Assembly (NCBI RefSeq): GCF_900115665.1
Contig: NZ_FOXH01000006.1
Span: 124,001 to 188,000, forward strand
Length of the DNA: 64,000 nucleotides
Origin: Pseudarcicella hirudinis
GTDB taxonomy: Bacteria > Bacteroidota > Bacteroidia > Cytophagales > Spirosomataceae
Reading direction: 5' to 3'
The translations under genes and the position numbers were made by a program. Each line of letters opens with the position of its first letter. The stretch's first letter is position 1. Of the stretch, positions 6,633-16,634 are shown piece by piece. A model generated the notes under the pieces. It worked only from the letters and a program-made list of their open reading frames with translations. It did no database searches and was not told the DNA's origin.

Positions 6633-9600
6633 TTAAAAATTATATATTCTTACTTTATTTTTATTATCAATAACTCTGAGCGATTTCACATTTTGTGTTA
6701 CAATAACAGAACGGGGCGACTGTGTTAAATATCCGGAGCCGTAATAAAACTCCTGTTTTCTCTTTTTCCCGCTTTTGAATACAATTTCAGCAAAACTATC
6801 AGAAGGATTTACTTCAATAACCCTGCATTGTCTCTTCTTTCTTTGTCTTAAAGCAACCAGACTATCTGAATTTGAACCTGCAAGCAGAATTGTTTCTCCG
6901 TTTTTATTCATAAAAGATGTAAGGCTTTTTACGTCTTTATCCAGGAACAATCCGCTTTGATTTGCTCTGACCGCCTTAAATTCCCCTCTTCCGGTGCCTT
7001 TCAAAAGCTGCCCGAGAGAAGCATCCTGCCAGCCATAGTACACTTCAGTTGCATAAGAATTTCCTGAGGTTATCAGATCAATGTTTTCATCCTCATCGAA
7101 ATCACCGGCGACGATTCCAAAAACCGGGGATACCTGCGATTCGGCCGGGAGAGGTTTAAAAACAAACTTTCCGGAACCTTTGTTTTCAAGAATTCCTGAA
7201 TAAAATGTGTCCGCTTTAAAATGAGCTGCTTTTTTCAATAAATCATCAGGAATAATTTCACTCAGGTCTGCTTCCCCATAACTGGCATAATCCGGAAATT
7301 TTTTCTTCAGTGCTACCCACTGTTTAAATAAATCATCTCTTCCGTTGAAAGGGAATAATTCATATTTTTTCTTTCTGTTCAGAATCGGATGAAAGACAAT
7401 CGGGTCAATTCTTCCATTGTTATCATAATCGTAGGCAAACATCTCAACTGACTGATTACCAACAGGCTTATAATCAACATTTAACCCCATATTACCTACA
7501 ATGTAATCTATATCGCCGTCATTGTCCAGATCTGAAGGATAAATGCTATTATACCAGCCATTACTTTTCTGCAATCCTGAACTGCTGCTGGAATTTGTGA
7601 ATTTTCCTCTTTCATTCCTGAAAAAAGTAACGGGCATCCACTCTCCTACCAAAATCAGATCTTTCCAGCCATCGTTGTCAAAGTCTGTCCATAATGCCGA
7701 ACTTACCATGCCAATCTTTGAAAGATCTCCGGCAATCATTCCGGTAACATCTGTAAATTTTCCCTTATCATTCCGCAGGATATAGCTTCTCGGTGATTCG
7801 GGATATGCTCCGGGTTGCAGCCTGCCTCCCACAAACAAATCAATGTCTCCGTCTTTATCAAAATCCGTACCGATTACGCAGCTTTTACTTGACTGCATAA
7901 ATGGCAAAGCCTTCAAATCCCTGGTAAAATTCCCTTTGCCATCATTCAGGTAAAGTCTGTCCTGGTAAGCACCATTCCCGTCTTTCTGCTCACTTCCACC
8001 GCTTGCCACATACAAATCTTCATCTCCGTCATTGTCTGCGTCGAAAAATAAGGCTCCACCGTCTTCAAACCCGGCATCCTCTGAATTGATACTTTTCTGT
8101 TTAAACCTGCCGTCGGCTTGTTGCAAAAACAATGTCCCGGGAAAATCCCTGGCTCCTCCCACAAAGAAATCCAATCCGTTTTTATGATCAACGTCAGCGA
8201 CTGCAATACCGGGACCACACCTGGAGTATTGTCTCAATAAGAGCGGATTATTATAAAAATCGTTAAACTTATTTTCCTGATGCTTATAGTGAATTGCTAA
8301 TTCTTCGGTAATATTTTCAAAAACGCGCTCCTGCTTTTCAGCAATCGTCCGTTTCTCCTGTGCTTTTCCATAATAAAGCTGTAAAACCTGATTCGTCGGA
8401 ATGTTTTTTAGTTTCTGATATCTTCCGTCACTCCAGAAAATTTCCAGAGAATCTATCAGCATTTTATTTCCTAATCCGAAATGCAGCGGCGCATTAATGC
8501 TTGATAAATAACCTCTTACGGGTGAGAAAAATGCATATTGGTGACTGTCTTTGTCATAAAGAAATATCCTTGCCCCGATTCCGTTTTTGTTTTTCTCTTC
8601 ACCTTTTAATACGATGTCCAAAAAGTGATTTTCTTCCTTCTTTTCAGGATTGTTATTGCTTAGATTTTCAAACAAAAACGCTTCTTCATTGATATTATTA
8701 GTGATTATATCCAAATCTCCGTCGTTATCCAGATCCGCATAAACGGAGCCATTCGAGAAAGAAGGTTCTTCCAGTCCCCAGGCTTCTGTCTGGTCACTAA
8801 AGCTGAGGTTTCCTTTGTTTTTAAAAAGGTAATTCGAAAGTTTTACCCCTTTGAGATGCTCCATAAGGTCTTTTCTCTTCTGACTTCGGTTTTTCGGTGA
8901 ACCAAACATCATGTCGGAGGACTGATAATTGATGAAATCAAGGTCAGTTATATCCTTCACAAAACCATTGGTTATGTAAATATCCCTTAGTCCGTCATTG
9001 TCAAAATCTGCCATTAAAGGAGCCCAGCTCCAGTCAGTAGCATGTACGCCTGCCATTTGCCCGATATCCGAAAAGTGTACTCCCCTTGCATCTGATCCGT
9101 TATTAAGATTCAGTGTATTTCTCATAAACTGCGGAACATACCCCGCACTTTGTTCAAGCTGAAATTTCTCATAGCTCATTCCCGGCATCATAGCTTTCCT
9201 TCTTTCATTATTTCCGGGAAGCATATCAACCACCATTACATCCGGTAACAAGTCATTATTGATATCAGCAATATCCACACCCATACCATTATAGGTTTGG
9301 TGTTTCTGGCATTTGGCAGCACTTTCCTGAAATGTGCCATTTTTCTGATTGATATAGAGGTGGTCATTTGGCATAAAATCATTTGCCACATAAACATCCG
9401 GCCAGCCATCATTATTAAAATCATCTATGGCCAACCCTAATCCATATCCCTCGTCTTTTATTCCCGCAGCGAGTGATACATCTTTATAATAAGGATGCCC
9501 CAGGGAGTCAGGAGAGCCAATATTCTGATACAATTTATCATTGGTCAGTCCTTTGGTCAGCGGATAAGATTTAGGATGCACAAAACTTTTTTCGATGAAA

Positions 9601-10202
9601 TCAACTTTATTGGTCATCAGATACATATCCAGATCACCATCTCTGTCGTAGTCAAAAAAAGCAGATTGTACGCTAAAGGAAGTATCTGCCAGTCCATAAG
9701 ATTCGGCAGACTCTTTAAACTCAGGGATTCCCTCTTCATCTGGTCCCTGATTGATAAAAAGGAGATTTTTAAAATGATTTTTCGAGCCGGGTCCGGCAAC
9801 ATTGAGATAAATATCAAGCCAGCCATCATTATTTATGTCAACAACAGATGCCCCCATAATCCAGTCAGAAGTGGTTACACCGGATTTTGCAGTAATATCT
9901 TCAAATTTTAAACCTCCTTTATTCAGATAAAGCCGGGAGGAAACCATATTTCCGGTAAAAAAGACATCCTGACGTTTATCATTATTAAAATCCCCGACGG
10001 CCACTCCACCACCATTATAGCAGTAATAATAATTCAGAATATTGATTGAATCATTTTCAATAATGTCATTAGAAAAAGTAATCCCGGTGGAACTCCCTTT
10101 CCTTTTTTGAAAAACCTGTCCGTCATTCCTCCCAGGCTGACAGGAAAACAGCATTATCTGAGAAAGGCAAAAGAGCAGGAAGCAATCAAATCTTTTAGAC
10201 AT
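6633..10202 (-). CDS. CRTAC-type FG-GAP/VCBS repeat lipoprotein with ASPIC/UnbV domain
   Basis: An 1189-residue surface lipoprotein with lipobox MLFSC (Cys about 21). It carries many FG-GAP/VCBS blades, each with an Asp-rich Ca-binding loop such as DFNNDKRQD, DINNDGWLD, DYDRDGDLD, DFDNDGLRD and DLDNDGDLD. An ASPIC/UnbV domain (about 540-610; GIGARIFLYDKD to HFGLGN) comes next, then a second set of blades (DADNDGDED, DFDKDGDID, DYDNNGRID, DFDEDENID). Proteins of this type accompany SusC/SusD pairs in Bacteroidota and are thought to bind glycans at the cell surface. It follows the SusD gene after a hairpin, so it is likely the last gene of that operon. It is about twice the length of short CRTAC proteins because the propeller section occurs twice. 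Confidence 0.93.
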   Translation of the reverse strand: MSKRFDCFLLFCLSQIMLFSCQPGRNDGQVFQKRKGSSTGITFSNDIIENDSINILNYYYCYNGGGVAVGDFNNDKRQDVFFTGNMVSSRLYLNKGGLKFEDITAKSGVTTSDWIMGASVVDINNDGWLDIYLNVAGPGSKNHFKNLLFINQGPDEEGIPEFKESAESYGLADTSFSVQSAFFDYDRDGDLDMYLMTNKVDFIEKSFVHPKSYPLTKGLTNDKLYQNIGSPDSLGHPYYKDVSLAAGIKDEGYGLGLAIDDFNNDGWPDVYVANDFMPNDHLYINQKNGTFQESAAKCQKHQTYNGMGVDIADINNDLLPDVMVVDMLPGNNERRKAMMPGMSYEKFQLEQSAGYVPQFMRNTLNLNNGSDARGVHFSDIGQMAGVHATDWSWAPLMADFDNDGLRDIYITNGFVKDITDLDFINYQSSDMMFGSPKNRSQKRKDLMEHLKGVKLSNYLFKNKGNLSFSDQTEAWGLEEPSFSNGSVYADLDNDGDLDIITNNINEEAFLFENLSNNNPEKKEENHFLDIVLKGEEKNKNGIGARIFLYDKDSHQYAFFSPVRGYLSSINAPLHFGLGNKMLIDSLEIFWSDGRYQKLKNIPTNQVLQLYYGKAQEKRTIAEKQERVFENITEELAIHYKHQENKFNDFYNNPLLLRQYSRCGPGIAVADVDHKNGLDFFVGGARDFPGTLFLQQADGRFKQKSINSEDAGFEDGGALFFDADNDGDEDLYVASGGSEQKDGNGAYQDRLYLNDGKGNFTRDLKALPFMQSSKSCVIGTDFDKDGDIDLFVGGRLQPGAYPESPRSYILRNDKGKFTDVTGMIAGDLSKIGMVSSALWTDFDNDGWKDLILVGEWMPVTFFRNERGKFTNSSSSSGLQKSNGWYNSIYPSDLDNDGDIDYIVGNMGLNVDYKPVGNQSVEMFAYDYDNNGRIDPIVFHPILNRKKKYELFPFNGRDDLFKQWVALKKKFPDYASYGEADLSEIIPDDLLKKAAHFKADTFYSGILENKGSGKFVFKPLPAESQVSPVFGIVAGDFDEDENIDLITSGNSYATEVYYGWQDASLGQLLKGTGRGEFKAVRANQSGLFLDKDVKSLTSFMNKNGETILLAGSNSDSLVALRQRKKRQCRVIEVNPSDSFAEIVFKSGKKRKQEFYYGSGYLTQSPRSVIVTQNVKSLRVIDNKNKVRIYNF

Positions 10203-10265
10203 AAGTAACCATATAATAGTAAAGAGAATACAGGAGATATAAATAATTAATTTTCAGGAAAAATT

Positions 10266-10305
10266 CAGAGAATAGCAATCGGGTAAATCCGATTACTATT
10301 CTCTG
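10266..10305 (-). terminator. Hairpin between susD-like gene and FG-GAP gene
   Basis: Arms of 17 bases (10266-10282 and 10289-10305) pair fully on the minus-strand transcript, with one U-G wobble and a 6-base loop. There is no clear U-run after it. It may lower expression of the downstream lipoprotein or mark an RNA-processing site rather than end transcription fully. Confidence 0.65.
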
Positions 10306-10335
10306 ATAAGTAATAAGTATTCACCGTTAAACAAA

Positions 10336-11880
10336 TCAATAGCCGGGGTTTTGTTTGATTGCCGGGTTTGTGTCAATATCATTCTGTGGCAGAGGCAGGT
10401 ATTCACTTTTTCCTCTTTGGAATTTCCCGCTGCTGTTTGAGCGATATTCAGGATGTTTTTCAAAAACATCTGCCGCAATTCCCCAGCGGTTAAGGTCAAA
10501 AATTCTGTCCCCTTCCATCGCTAATTCCAGAACTCTTTCATTTCTGATGGCTTCCCTCATTGCTGTTTGGGTAAGTGCCGGCTGGATATCAGGCATTCCC
10601 ACTCTTTGTCTTACCTGATTTATGGCATCATAAACTTTTGCAGAAGGGCCGTTTGCTTCATTTTCAGCTTCAGCATACATCAAAAGGACATCCGCATATC
10701 TCATGATTCTCCGGTTGTTGGTTGCATAAGCCCAGCTTCCGGGTGTTAAAGAACTGGTTCTGTCAAAATTCAGGTATTTTCTTACCCAGATTGTATTTAG
10801 GTATTCTCCGGTAAAAGCTTTGGTAAAATCATCCTGATACATTTTTGCTCCCGGATAATTCCAGACCATAGTTGCATATGCTCTTGGGTCAATGGCTCCT
10901 GATTTAGTCTTTTCTTTCATAAAAAGGTCAAAAACCCAACGATTTACACTGGTTCCGGCCTGACTGGTATAACCTTTCGGAGCGATATCCGGCTCCCATG
11001 CCTGTCCTCTCTGCACATTTGCAGTACCACTTGATCCCCAGTTTCCGTTAGTTGTACTTTGATATTGCAGTTCAAATACCGATTCTGCATTATTATCCCC
11101 TGAGGAAAGGAAATTATCCTGATAATTCGGAACCAGTACATATAGCTTTGCATCCTTTATTTTCTGAAATTCAGCAGTAGCAAGTGTCCATTCCTTCGTA
11201 TAAAGATATGCTTTCCCCAGCATTCCGGTGGCAGCTCCCCAGGTTGCTCTTCCTATATCTTTTGGTTTGACAGGTAAACGGCTCTGCGCTTCTTTCAGGT
11301 CTTTTTTAATCTGTGCCCAAACTTCTTCCTGAGAAGCCTGGCTCACAAAAATATCCTGTAAATTATTGACCGGCTTAGTTATCAGCGGTATATGACCCCA
11401 CATATTAAGCAAATGAAAATGGGCAAAAGCCCTCAGGAAATAAGCTTCTCCTAATATTTCTTTTTTACGGGTTTCATCCATCTGAATTGCAGGAACGTTC
11501 CCCAGAACCTGATTGGCTCTTGAGACGATCGCATTTAATTCAGACCAGCCTTCTAAAACACGGCCATCTGTAGAAGAAACATTGAATGTTCCTACGTCAT
11601 TTACCTCAGGAGCCGGAAAGGGATTTACATCATCTCCCCGCAAGGTTGTTAAAATAGCTCCCATCATTCTCCCCCAACTTGGAATAGTAGTTAAGGGTCC
11701 ATATACACCAACCAGACCTTTTTCTGCATCATCCGCAGATTTCCAGAACAAGTCAGGACTTAACTGATTGGGATTGGCCACATCAAGGTCTGACTCACTG
11801 CAATCCATTACTAAAGGAGTAATCATCATTATCCCCAATAGAAGTACTTTCCGGGTTATTAGATTTGAAAGTCTTTTCAT
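10336..11880 (-). CDS. SusD/RagB-family outer-membrane glycan-binding lipoprotein
   Basis: A 514-residue lipoprotein, signal about 1-26 with lipobox PLVMDC. The SusD N-terminal part has DLDVANPNQLSPDLFWKS and TPR-like helices with GEAYFLRAFAHFHLLNMWG (about 146-164). The C-terminal RagB region has RIMRYADVLLMYAEAENEA and ends NDIDTNPAIKQNPGY, a typical SusD ending. SusD proteins sit as a lid over the SusC channel and bind the glycan at the cell surface. The gene directly follows susC (29 bp gap). Specificity cannot be read, although the GH at 17496-19685 suggests an alpha-galactoside-like substrate. Confidence 0.96.
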   Translation of the reverse strand: MKRLSNLITRKVLLLGIMMITPLVMDCSESDLDVANPNQLSPDLFWKSADDAEKGLVGVYGPLTTIPSWGRMMGAILTTLRGDDVNPFPAPEVNDVGTFNVSSTDGRVLEGWSELNAIVSRANQVLGNVPAIQMDETRKKEILGEAYFLRAFAHFHLLNMWGHIPLITKPVNNLQDIFVSQASQEEVWAQIKKDLKEAQSRLPVKPKDIGRATWGAATGMLGKAYLYTKEWTLATAEFQKIKDAKLYVLVPNYQDNFLSSGDNNAESVFELQYQSTTNGNWGSSGTANVQRGQAWEPDIAPKGYTSQAGTSVNRWVFDLFMKEKTKSGAIDPRAYATMVWNYPGAKMYQDDFTKAFTGEYLNTIWVRKYLNFDRTSSLTPGSWAYATNNRRIMRYADVLLMYAEAENEANGPSAKVYDAINQVRQRVGMPDIQPALTQTAMREAIRNERVLELAMEGDRIFDLNRWGIAADVFEKHPEYRSNSSGKFQRGKSEYLPLPQNDIDTNPAIKQNPGY

Positions 11881-11909
11881 AATTATATCTTGAATAATAA
11901 TGTTAAATG

Positions 11910-14900
11910 TTAAAAGGATATATCTATACCAAGGAAGAAACTTTTAGCCTGAGGATAGGCTTCTACGTCAACTCCCGCTCCGAATAATCCCCGGGCCTGC
12001 GTGTTTCCTCCGTTACGTCCCACTTCCGGACTATATCCCGTGTAACTGGTAAATGTCAGTAAATTCTGACTGCTCACATAAATTCTTGCACGATCAATCT
12101 TAATCTTCTGTGTAAATGAGGCAGGAAGAGTATATCCTAACTGAATACTTTTCAATCTCAGATAAGAACCATCTTCCACATAAAAAGAAGAAGATCTTTT
12201 ATTATTGGCCGGATCAAGAATTGTATTTCTCGGAATATCAGTATTGGTATTCGTCGGAGTCCAGGCTCTTAGCTGATCTGTAAGGTGATTATTTCCATAA
12301 TCAAGCAGTTTGGTGTATTTACTTGAATTCCAGATTTTATTACCTTGTACCCCCTGCCAGAACATGCTGAAATCAAAGTTTTTATAGGAAGCATTGAAGA
12401 TTGTACCATACTCAAAATCAGGTATAGGACTTCCCAGATAAGTTCTGTCGTTATTATCTATTTTATGGTCTCCGTTCAAATCCCTGTACTTAAAGTCTCC
12501 TAAAGTAGCGTTTCCGGTTCTGCCGTCTTTTGCAATTTCATCCTGATTCTGGTATAAGCCATCTACAATAAATCCATAGAAACTTCCCAGCGGATGACCT
12601 GCTTCTGTACGGGTAGCGAGCAAGCCTTCCTGAGTAAAGGCTCCGCCTGAAATCGGATTAACCCCATCTCCAAGGCTTAAAACGTTATTTTTAATAGTAC
12701 TGAAGTTAGCAGTGATGCTATAATTTAATCCGTTCTTATCCGGCGCTTTATGATTATAGGTTCCTGAAAACTCAAATCCTTTATTTTCAATGGTGGCAGC
12801 ATTCTTTACAATGCTCCCCCCTACCCCACCATATCTTGGAATAGGTAAATCTGTCAGGATTCCTTCCGAACGCTTGTTAAAATAGTCCATTGTGATGGCA
12901 ATTTTCCCATTTAGCAATTGTAAATCTGCACCAAAGTCTGAGGTATTTGTTGTTTCCCAAACCACATTCGGATTGGCAAAATTGGTCAGAGCCGTTCCCG
13001 GCAGAACCACGCCCCCGAAATAATAATCCGTGAAAATATTTAAGCTGCTGGTAGTTACGTAGTTGCCGATATTCTGAGAACCCAGCTTACCATAGCTTCC
13101 GCGAACCTTCAGATCAGACACAAGTCCGGATTTTGGAAAAAATGCCTCTTCACTTACTCTCCAGCCTGCTGAAACAGACGGGAATGTACCAAAACGGTTT
13201 TCTTTTGCAAAGCGGGACGAGCCATCACGGCGAATCGTCGCACTCAACAGATATTTACCTGCAAAGTTGTAGTTTATCCTGCCCAGCATCGACTGAAGAA
13301 CATTTCTCTGAAGTCCTCCGGTAGAATTGACTTTTACATTAGACGCATCAATTACTCTCAGGTCGTTGGTCGGAAAATCCGCAGCAATCACTCCAATATT
13401 ACGGGCCTCTGCAACCTGATCGGTGTATCCCGCAAGCAGATCGACGTTATGTTTTCCAAAGGATTTGCTATAACTCAGTGTGTTTTCTACCAGCGTGCTT
13501 AAAGATCTTGTAAAACCTTCTTCCAGACGAGCGATATCATTAAAGGCTTCCTGCGATCTGCTGAAGAAAAACGACGGGGTATAGTTATAGGCATGATAAA
13601 TAGAATAATCGAGTCCGAGGTTCAGTTTATATTTCAGGTTCGGAATAATTTCATATTCTGCGCTCAGACTTCCGAGTATTTCATCTGTTGTATAAAGGTT
13701 GTCATTCAGCTTTGCCAGACCGTACCAGTTAATCCCTCTGGCAACACCGTTATAAACAGGATCAACTCCGGCAAAACCTCCGTTATTTTTACTGTTATAT
13801 ACCGGAATTGTAGGAATTTCACCTCTTTCCCTTCCAAAGTATGAATTGGGATTGTTAACAGATCTTGAGGCAGAGAAGGATTCCGAAAGTTTTAAATTGC
13901 CTTTTGTAAAAGAAGAATTTGCCCTGAAATTATATCTGTTGAAATAAGAATCAACTACAATCCCCGTCTGGTCATAAAACTGACCTGAAAGGAAAAATTT
14001 AGCATGTTCTCCACCTCCTGAAATACTAAGGCTATAATCTCTGATCGGGGCAGAATTTAAGGACAAACTTTGCCAGTCGGTATCAATGGCAGGATTAAAC
14101 TCCTTATCATTTGCAAGAGCACGAGGCTGGTTGTCATTATCATTCGCCTGGTTTCTGTAGTCGGCGTATTGTCTGGCATTCAGATATTTCAACATCTTAA
14201 CCGGACTCTGAATACCGATTTTAGTACTAAAATTAATTTTTGTAACTCCGGCAGCACCTTGTTTGGTGGTAATAATCACCACTCCGTTAGCAGCACGGTT
14301 TCCATAAATTGCAGCGGCAGAAGCATCTTTTAATACTTCAATGGATTCAATGTCATTTGGATTAAGAAAAGACATGGAACTGGTTATATTGCCATCTACC
14401 ACATACAAAGGCTGGTCATTTCCCAAAGTTCCTGTTCCTCTGATAATTACACTTACTTCTCCTCCGGGAGCCCCTCCCCCGCTTTCCACACGTACTCCGG
14501 CTACTTTGCCCTGAATAAGAGATGAAGAGTTTCCTGTAGTTACATTGTTTATGTCTGAAGTTTTGATAGAACCGATTGCCCCGGTAACATTGGCTCTTTT
14601 TTGTGTACCATAACCTACCACAACGACTTCCGATAGTATTCTGTTATCAGGTTCAAGTGCAACATTCAGCTGCGTGCGGTTTCCTATTAATATTTCCTGA
14701 GATTTATATCCGACGAAATTGAAAACCAGCACAGCGTTTCCATCAGGTACTGAAATCTTAAACTCTCCGTTTACACCGGTATTAGTCCCTCTTTGAGTAC
14801 CTTTCAGAACAATACTCACACCAGGAATAGCATTGCCTGTTCCAGACTCAGTCACTTGTCCTGTGATAGTAATGGCCTGAACCTCATTGATGTTTTCCGT

Positions 14901-15290
14901 CTCATCCTGCATATTTGCAGAAGGTGAAATTTGCTGACTTAGAATTATCCTGTCGCCAGAAACCCTGAAATTGATTTTCATCGGTTTCAAAAACGATTCC
15001 AGAATTTCTCCTAATGCCTGATTCTGAGCAGTCAGATTTGATACTCTATTGGCATTGATTGACTCAACACTATAGATAAATCTTACATTTGCTTCTTTTC
15101 CAAGCTCTCCCAGAATACGTTTTACGGTTCTGTTTTCAGCCTGAATTGAAATTTTCCGATTGAGTAATTCTTGTGCGTGCGATTCTCTGGCATATGCCAT
15201 ACTCATACACACAATGGCAAGAAAAAGTTGAAAAAGAGAGATTTTCATGATTTTAAGAAGTAAATCATGTGTTTGTATTTTTATTTTCAT
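11910..15290 (-). CDS. SusC-type TonB-dependent transporter with STN domain
   Basis: About 1126 residues from the ATG at 15290. I prefer this to the upstream 15341 because it gives MKIKIQTHDLLLKIMKISL followed directly by a signal sequence. Domains in order: STN signalling domain (about 50-105), CarboxypepD_reg-like beta sandwich (ITGQVTESGTGNAIPGVSI), a SusC linker with VVVGYGTQKRANVTGAIG, plug (IIRGTGTLGNDQPLYVVDG), and a 22-strand barrel ending in SFFLGIDISF. The STN domain is expected to touch the FecR anti-sigma upstream, coupling substrate import to gene expression. The order sigma, fecR, susC, susD is classical. A hairpin lies between fecR and this gene. Confidence 0.96.
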   Translation of the reverse strand: MKIKIQTHDLLLKIMKISLFQLFLAIVCMSMAYARESHAQELLNRKISIQAENRTVKRILGELGKEANVRFIYSVESINANRVSNLTAQNQALGEILESFLKPMKINFRVSGDRIILSQQISPSANMQDETENINEVQAITITGQVTESGTGNAIPGVSIVLKGTQRGTNTGVNGEFKISVPDGNAVLVFNFVGYKSQEILIGNRTQLNVALEPDNRILSEVVVVGYGTQKRANVTGAIGSIKTSDINNVTTGNSSSLIQGKVAGVRVESGGGAPGGEVSVIIRGTGTLGNDQPLYVVDGNITSSMSFLNPNDIESIEVLKDASAAAIYGNRAANGVVIITTKQGAAGVTKINFSTKIGIQSPVKMLKYLNARQYADYRNQANDNDNQPRALANDKEFNPAIDTDWQSLSLNSAPIRDYSLSISGGGEHAKFFLSGQFYDQTGIVVDSYFNRYNFRANSSFTKGNLKLSESFSASRSVNNPNSYFGRERGEIPTIPVYNSKNNGGFAGVDPVYNGVARGINWYGLAKLNDNLYTTDEILGSLSAEYEIIPNLKYKLNLGLDYSIYHAYNYTPSFFFSRSQEAFNDIARLEEGFTRSLSTLVENTLSYSKSFGKHNVDLLAGYTDQVAEARNIGVIAADFPTNDLRVIDASNVKVNSTGGLQRNVLQSMLGRINYNFAGKYLLSATIRRDGSSRFAKENRFGTFPSVSAGWRVSEEAFFPKSGLVSDLKVRGSYGKLGSQNIGNYVTTSSLNIFTDYYFGGVVLPGTALTNFANPNVVWETTNTSDFGADLQLLNGKIAITMDYFNKRSEGILTDLPIPRYGGVGGSIVKNAATIENKGFEFSGTYNHKAPDKNGLNYSITANFSTIKNNVLSLGDGVNPISGGAFTQEGLLATRTEAGHPLGSFYGFIVDGLYQNQDEIAKDGRTGNATLGDFKYRDLNGDHKIDNNDRTYLGSPIPDFEYGTIFNASYKNFDFSMFWQGVQGNKIWNSSKYTKLLDYGNNHLTDQLRAWTPTNTNTDIPRNTILDPANNKRSSSFYVEDGSYLRLKSIQLGYTLPASFTQKIKIDRARIYVSSQNLLTFTSYTGYSPEVGRNGGNTQARGLFGAGVDVEAYPQAKSFFLGIDISF

Positions 15291-15379
15291 ATTTTTACTT
15301 GTTTTGTTTTTTTGGCAAAAAGAGACAAAAACAATCCTCAAATCTAATATCTATCAGATCTGGATTTCGGGTTTACTTT

Positions 15380-15410
15380 AAGCCGGCAGTGTTGCGACCA
15401 CTACCGGCTT
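15380..15410. terminator. Hairpin in the fecR-susC gap
   Basis: Arms at 15380-15391 and 15399-15410 pair over 12 bases with one mismatch (core AGCCGG/CCGGCT). The T-run follows on the plus strand only. On the minus strand, the sense strand here, it is a stable hairpin without U-run, so it may attenuate or stabilise rather than stop the transcript. The second unit has a hairpin in the same place (40485-40516). Confidence 0.5.
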
Positions 15411-15474
15411 TTTTCAATCTTCATTTTGGGTTTATTTCATATTGTTACAGGGATTAAGAGTTGAAAACATATTT

Positions 15475-16548
15475 TCAGTTGCAACCTTTTCCATAAATCA
15501 TTATCTGACCATCTGCTATCTCATAATGAGCTTGCATTGTTTCACAGATAATATCGAGTTTTTCATAAAGCGATTCTTCCCGCAGCGAAGCAGTAAACGT
15601 ACATCGGTTCAACTGCTCTGCATCATAATTAATTTTTACGCCATATGATTTTTCAAGGGTATTGAAAACAACCCCGACAGGTGTTTCTTCAAATTCAAAA
15701 TGCTGGAATTTCACAGGTGTATTCAGCAAAACAGGTTGATCAACCAGTGTTTTTACTAATTTTTCCTGCTCTTTTTCAAAAACACCTCTCTGATTAGGCA
15801 ACAGGATTATTTCTTCTGAGAAGGTTCTGGTGGTCTCAGGCTTTTCTGTTCCTTTAAAAACCGTCACTTTTCCGGTTCTGACCGATACTGAAATATTTTT
15901 ATCCGAGTCGTATGCTTTTATCCTGAAGCTCGTTCCCAGCACTTTTGTGGTCAGTTTTCCGGTATGTACAAGAAATGGCCTTTCCGGGTCTCTGCTTACT
16001 TTAAAAAAGGCTTCGCCTGAAAGAAAAACCTCTCTTTGAATATTTCCGAAATCTTTTGAAATTCTTAAAACACTATTTTTTTCAAGCGTAACAGAGGTAC
16101 CATCGGATAATTGCATCTGCATGGGTCTGTTAGTATCATTTACCACTTTTTCCTCTTTTGTATTCTTAACCAGATTTTCTGTAAAAGCGGATAGAAGCTG
16201 CGGTTGATAATTTCTCAGGAAAACAATACTTAATCCTATCAGCAATGCGATGGAAGCAACCATCTGAAATCCGCTGCGGCGATAAAAAGGAATAACTCTG
16301 CCTGACGAAGTATCTGCCAGAATCTTATCAATTTCTTCTGATATTTCATCCGGATCAATCGGAATGCCTTTTATCTCCAAAGCAATGATTATCGCTTTTG
16401 CCTGTTCTATCAGCTCATACTTACCCGGATGGGCTGATAACCAGTTTTCCCAGAACTTATCTTCAGAAGAGAGTTTGTCCAAAACCCAATTTCTAAAATA
16501 AATATCCTGAACAAAGTCTTCGACTGTGAATTGGCTGTAATGATCCAT
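15475..16548 (-). CDS. FecR-family anti-sigma/sigma-regulator
   Basis: A 357-residue protein. A cytoplasmic N-terminal part (about 1-95; MDHYSQFTVEDFVQDIYFRN) is followed by one membrane segment (about 98-117; MVASIALLIGLSIVFL). The periplasmic FecR domain (about 140-255) has LSDGTSVTLEKNSVLRI, GEAFFKVSRDPERPFLVHTG and KVLGTSFRIKAYD. A C-terminal DUF4974-like domain follows (about 275-350; FEETPVGVVFNTLEKSYGV). It should hold the adjacent ECF sigma factor inactive until the SusC STN domain reports substrate. It starts 86 bp after the sigma gene. Architecture is complete and normal in length. Confidence 0.95.
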   Translation of the reverse strand: MDHYSQFTVEDFVQDIYFRNWVLDKLSSEDKFWENWLSAHPGKYELIEQAKAIIIALEIKGIPIDPDEISEEIDKILADTSSGRVIPFYRRSGFQMVASIALLIGLSIVFLRNYQPQLLSAFTENLVKNTKEEKVVNDTNRPMQMQLSDGTSVTLEKNSVLRISKDFGNIQREVFLSGEAFFKVSRDPERPFLVHTGKLTTKVLGTSFRIKAYDSDKNISVSVRTGKVTVFKGTEKPETTRTFSEEIILLPNQRGVFEKEQEKLVKTLVDQPVLLNTPVKFQHFEFEETPVGVVFNTLEKSYGVKINYDAEQLNRCTFTASLREESLYEKLDIICETMQAHYEIADGQIMIYGKGCN

Positions 16549-16634
16549 ATCTTAAGAAAGAGATTTTCTACGTCCCATTAATAAAGAGACATAGATTTGG
16601 TATTTGTCCTGAAAAAAATTGAAAAATTTTTAGA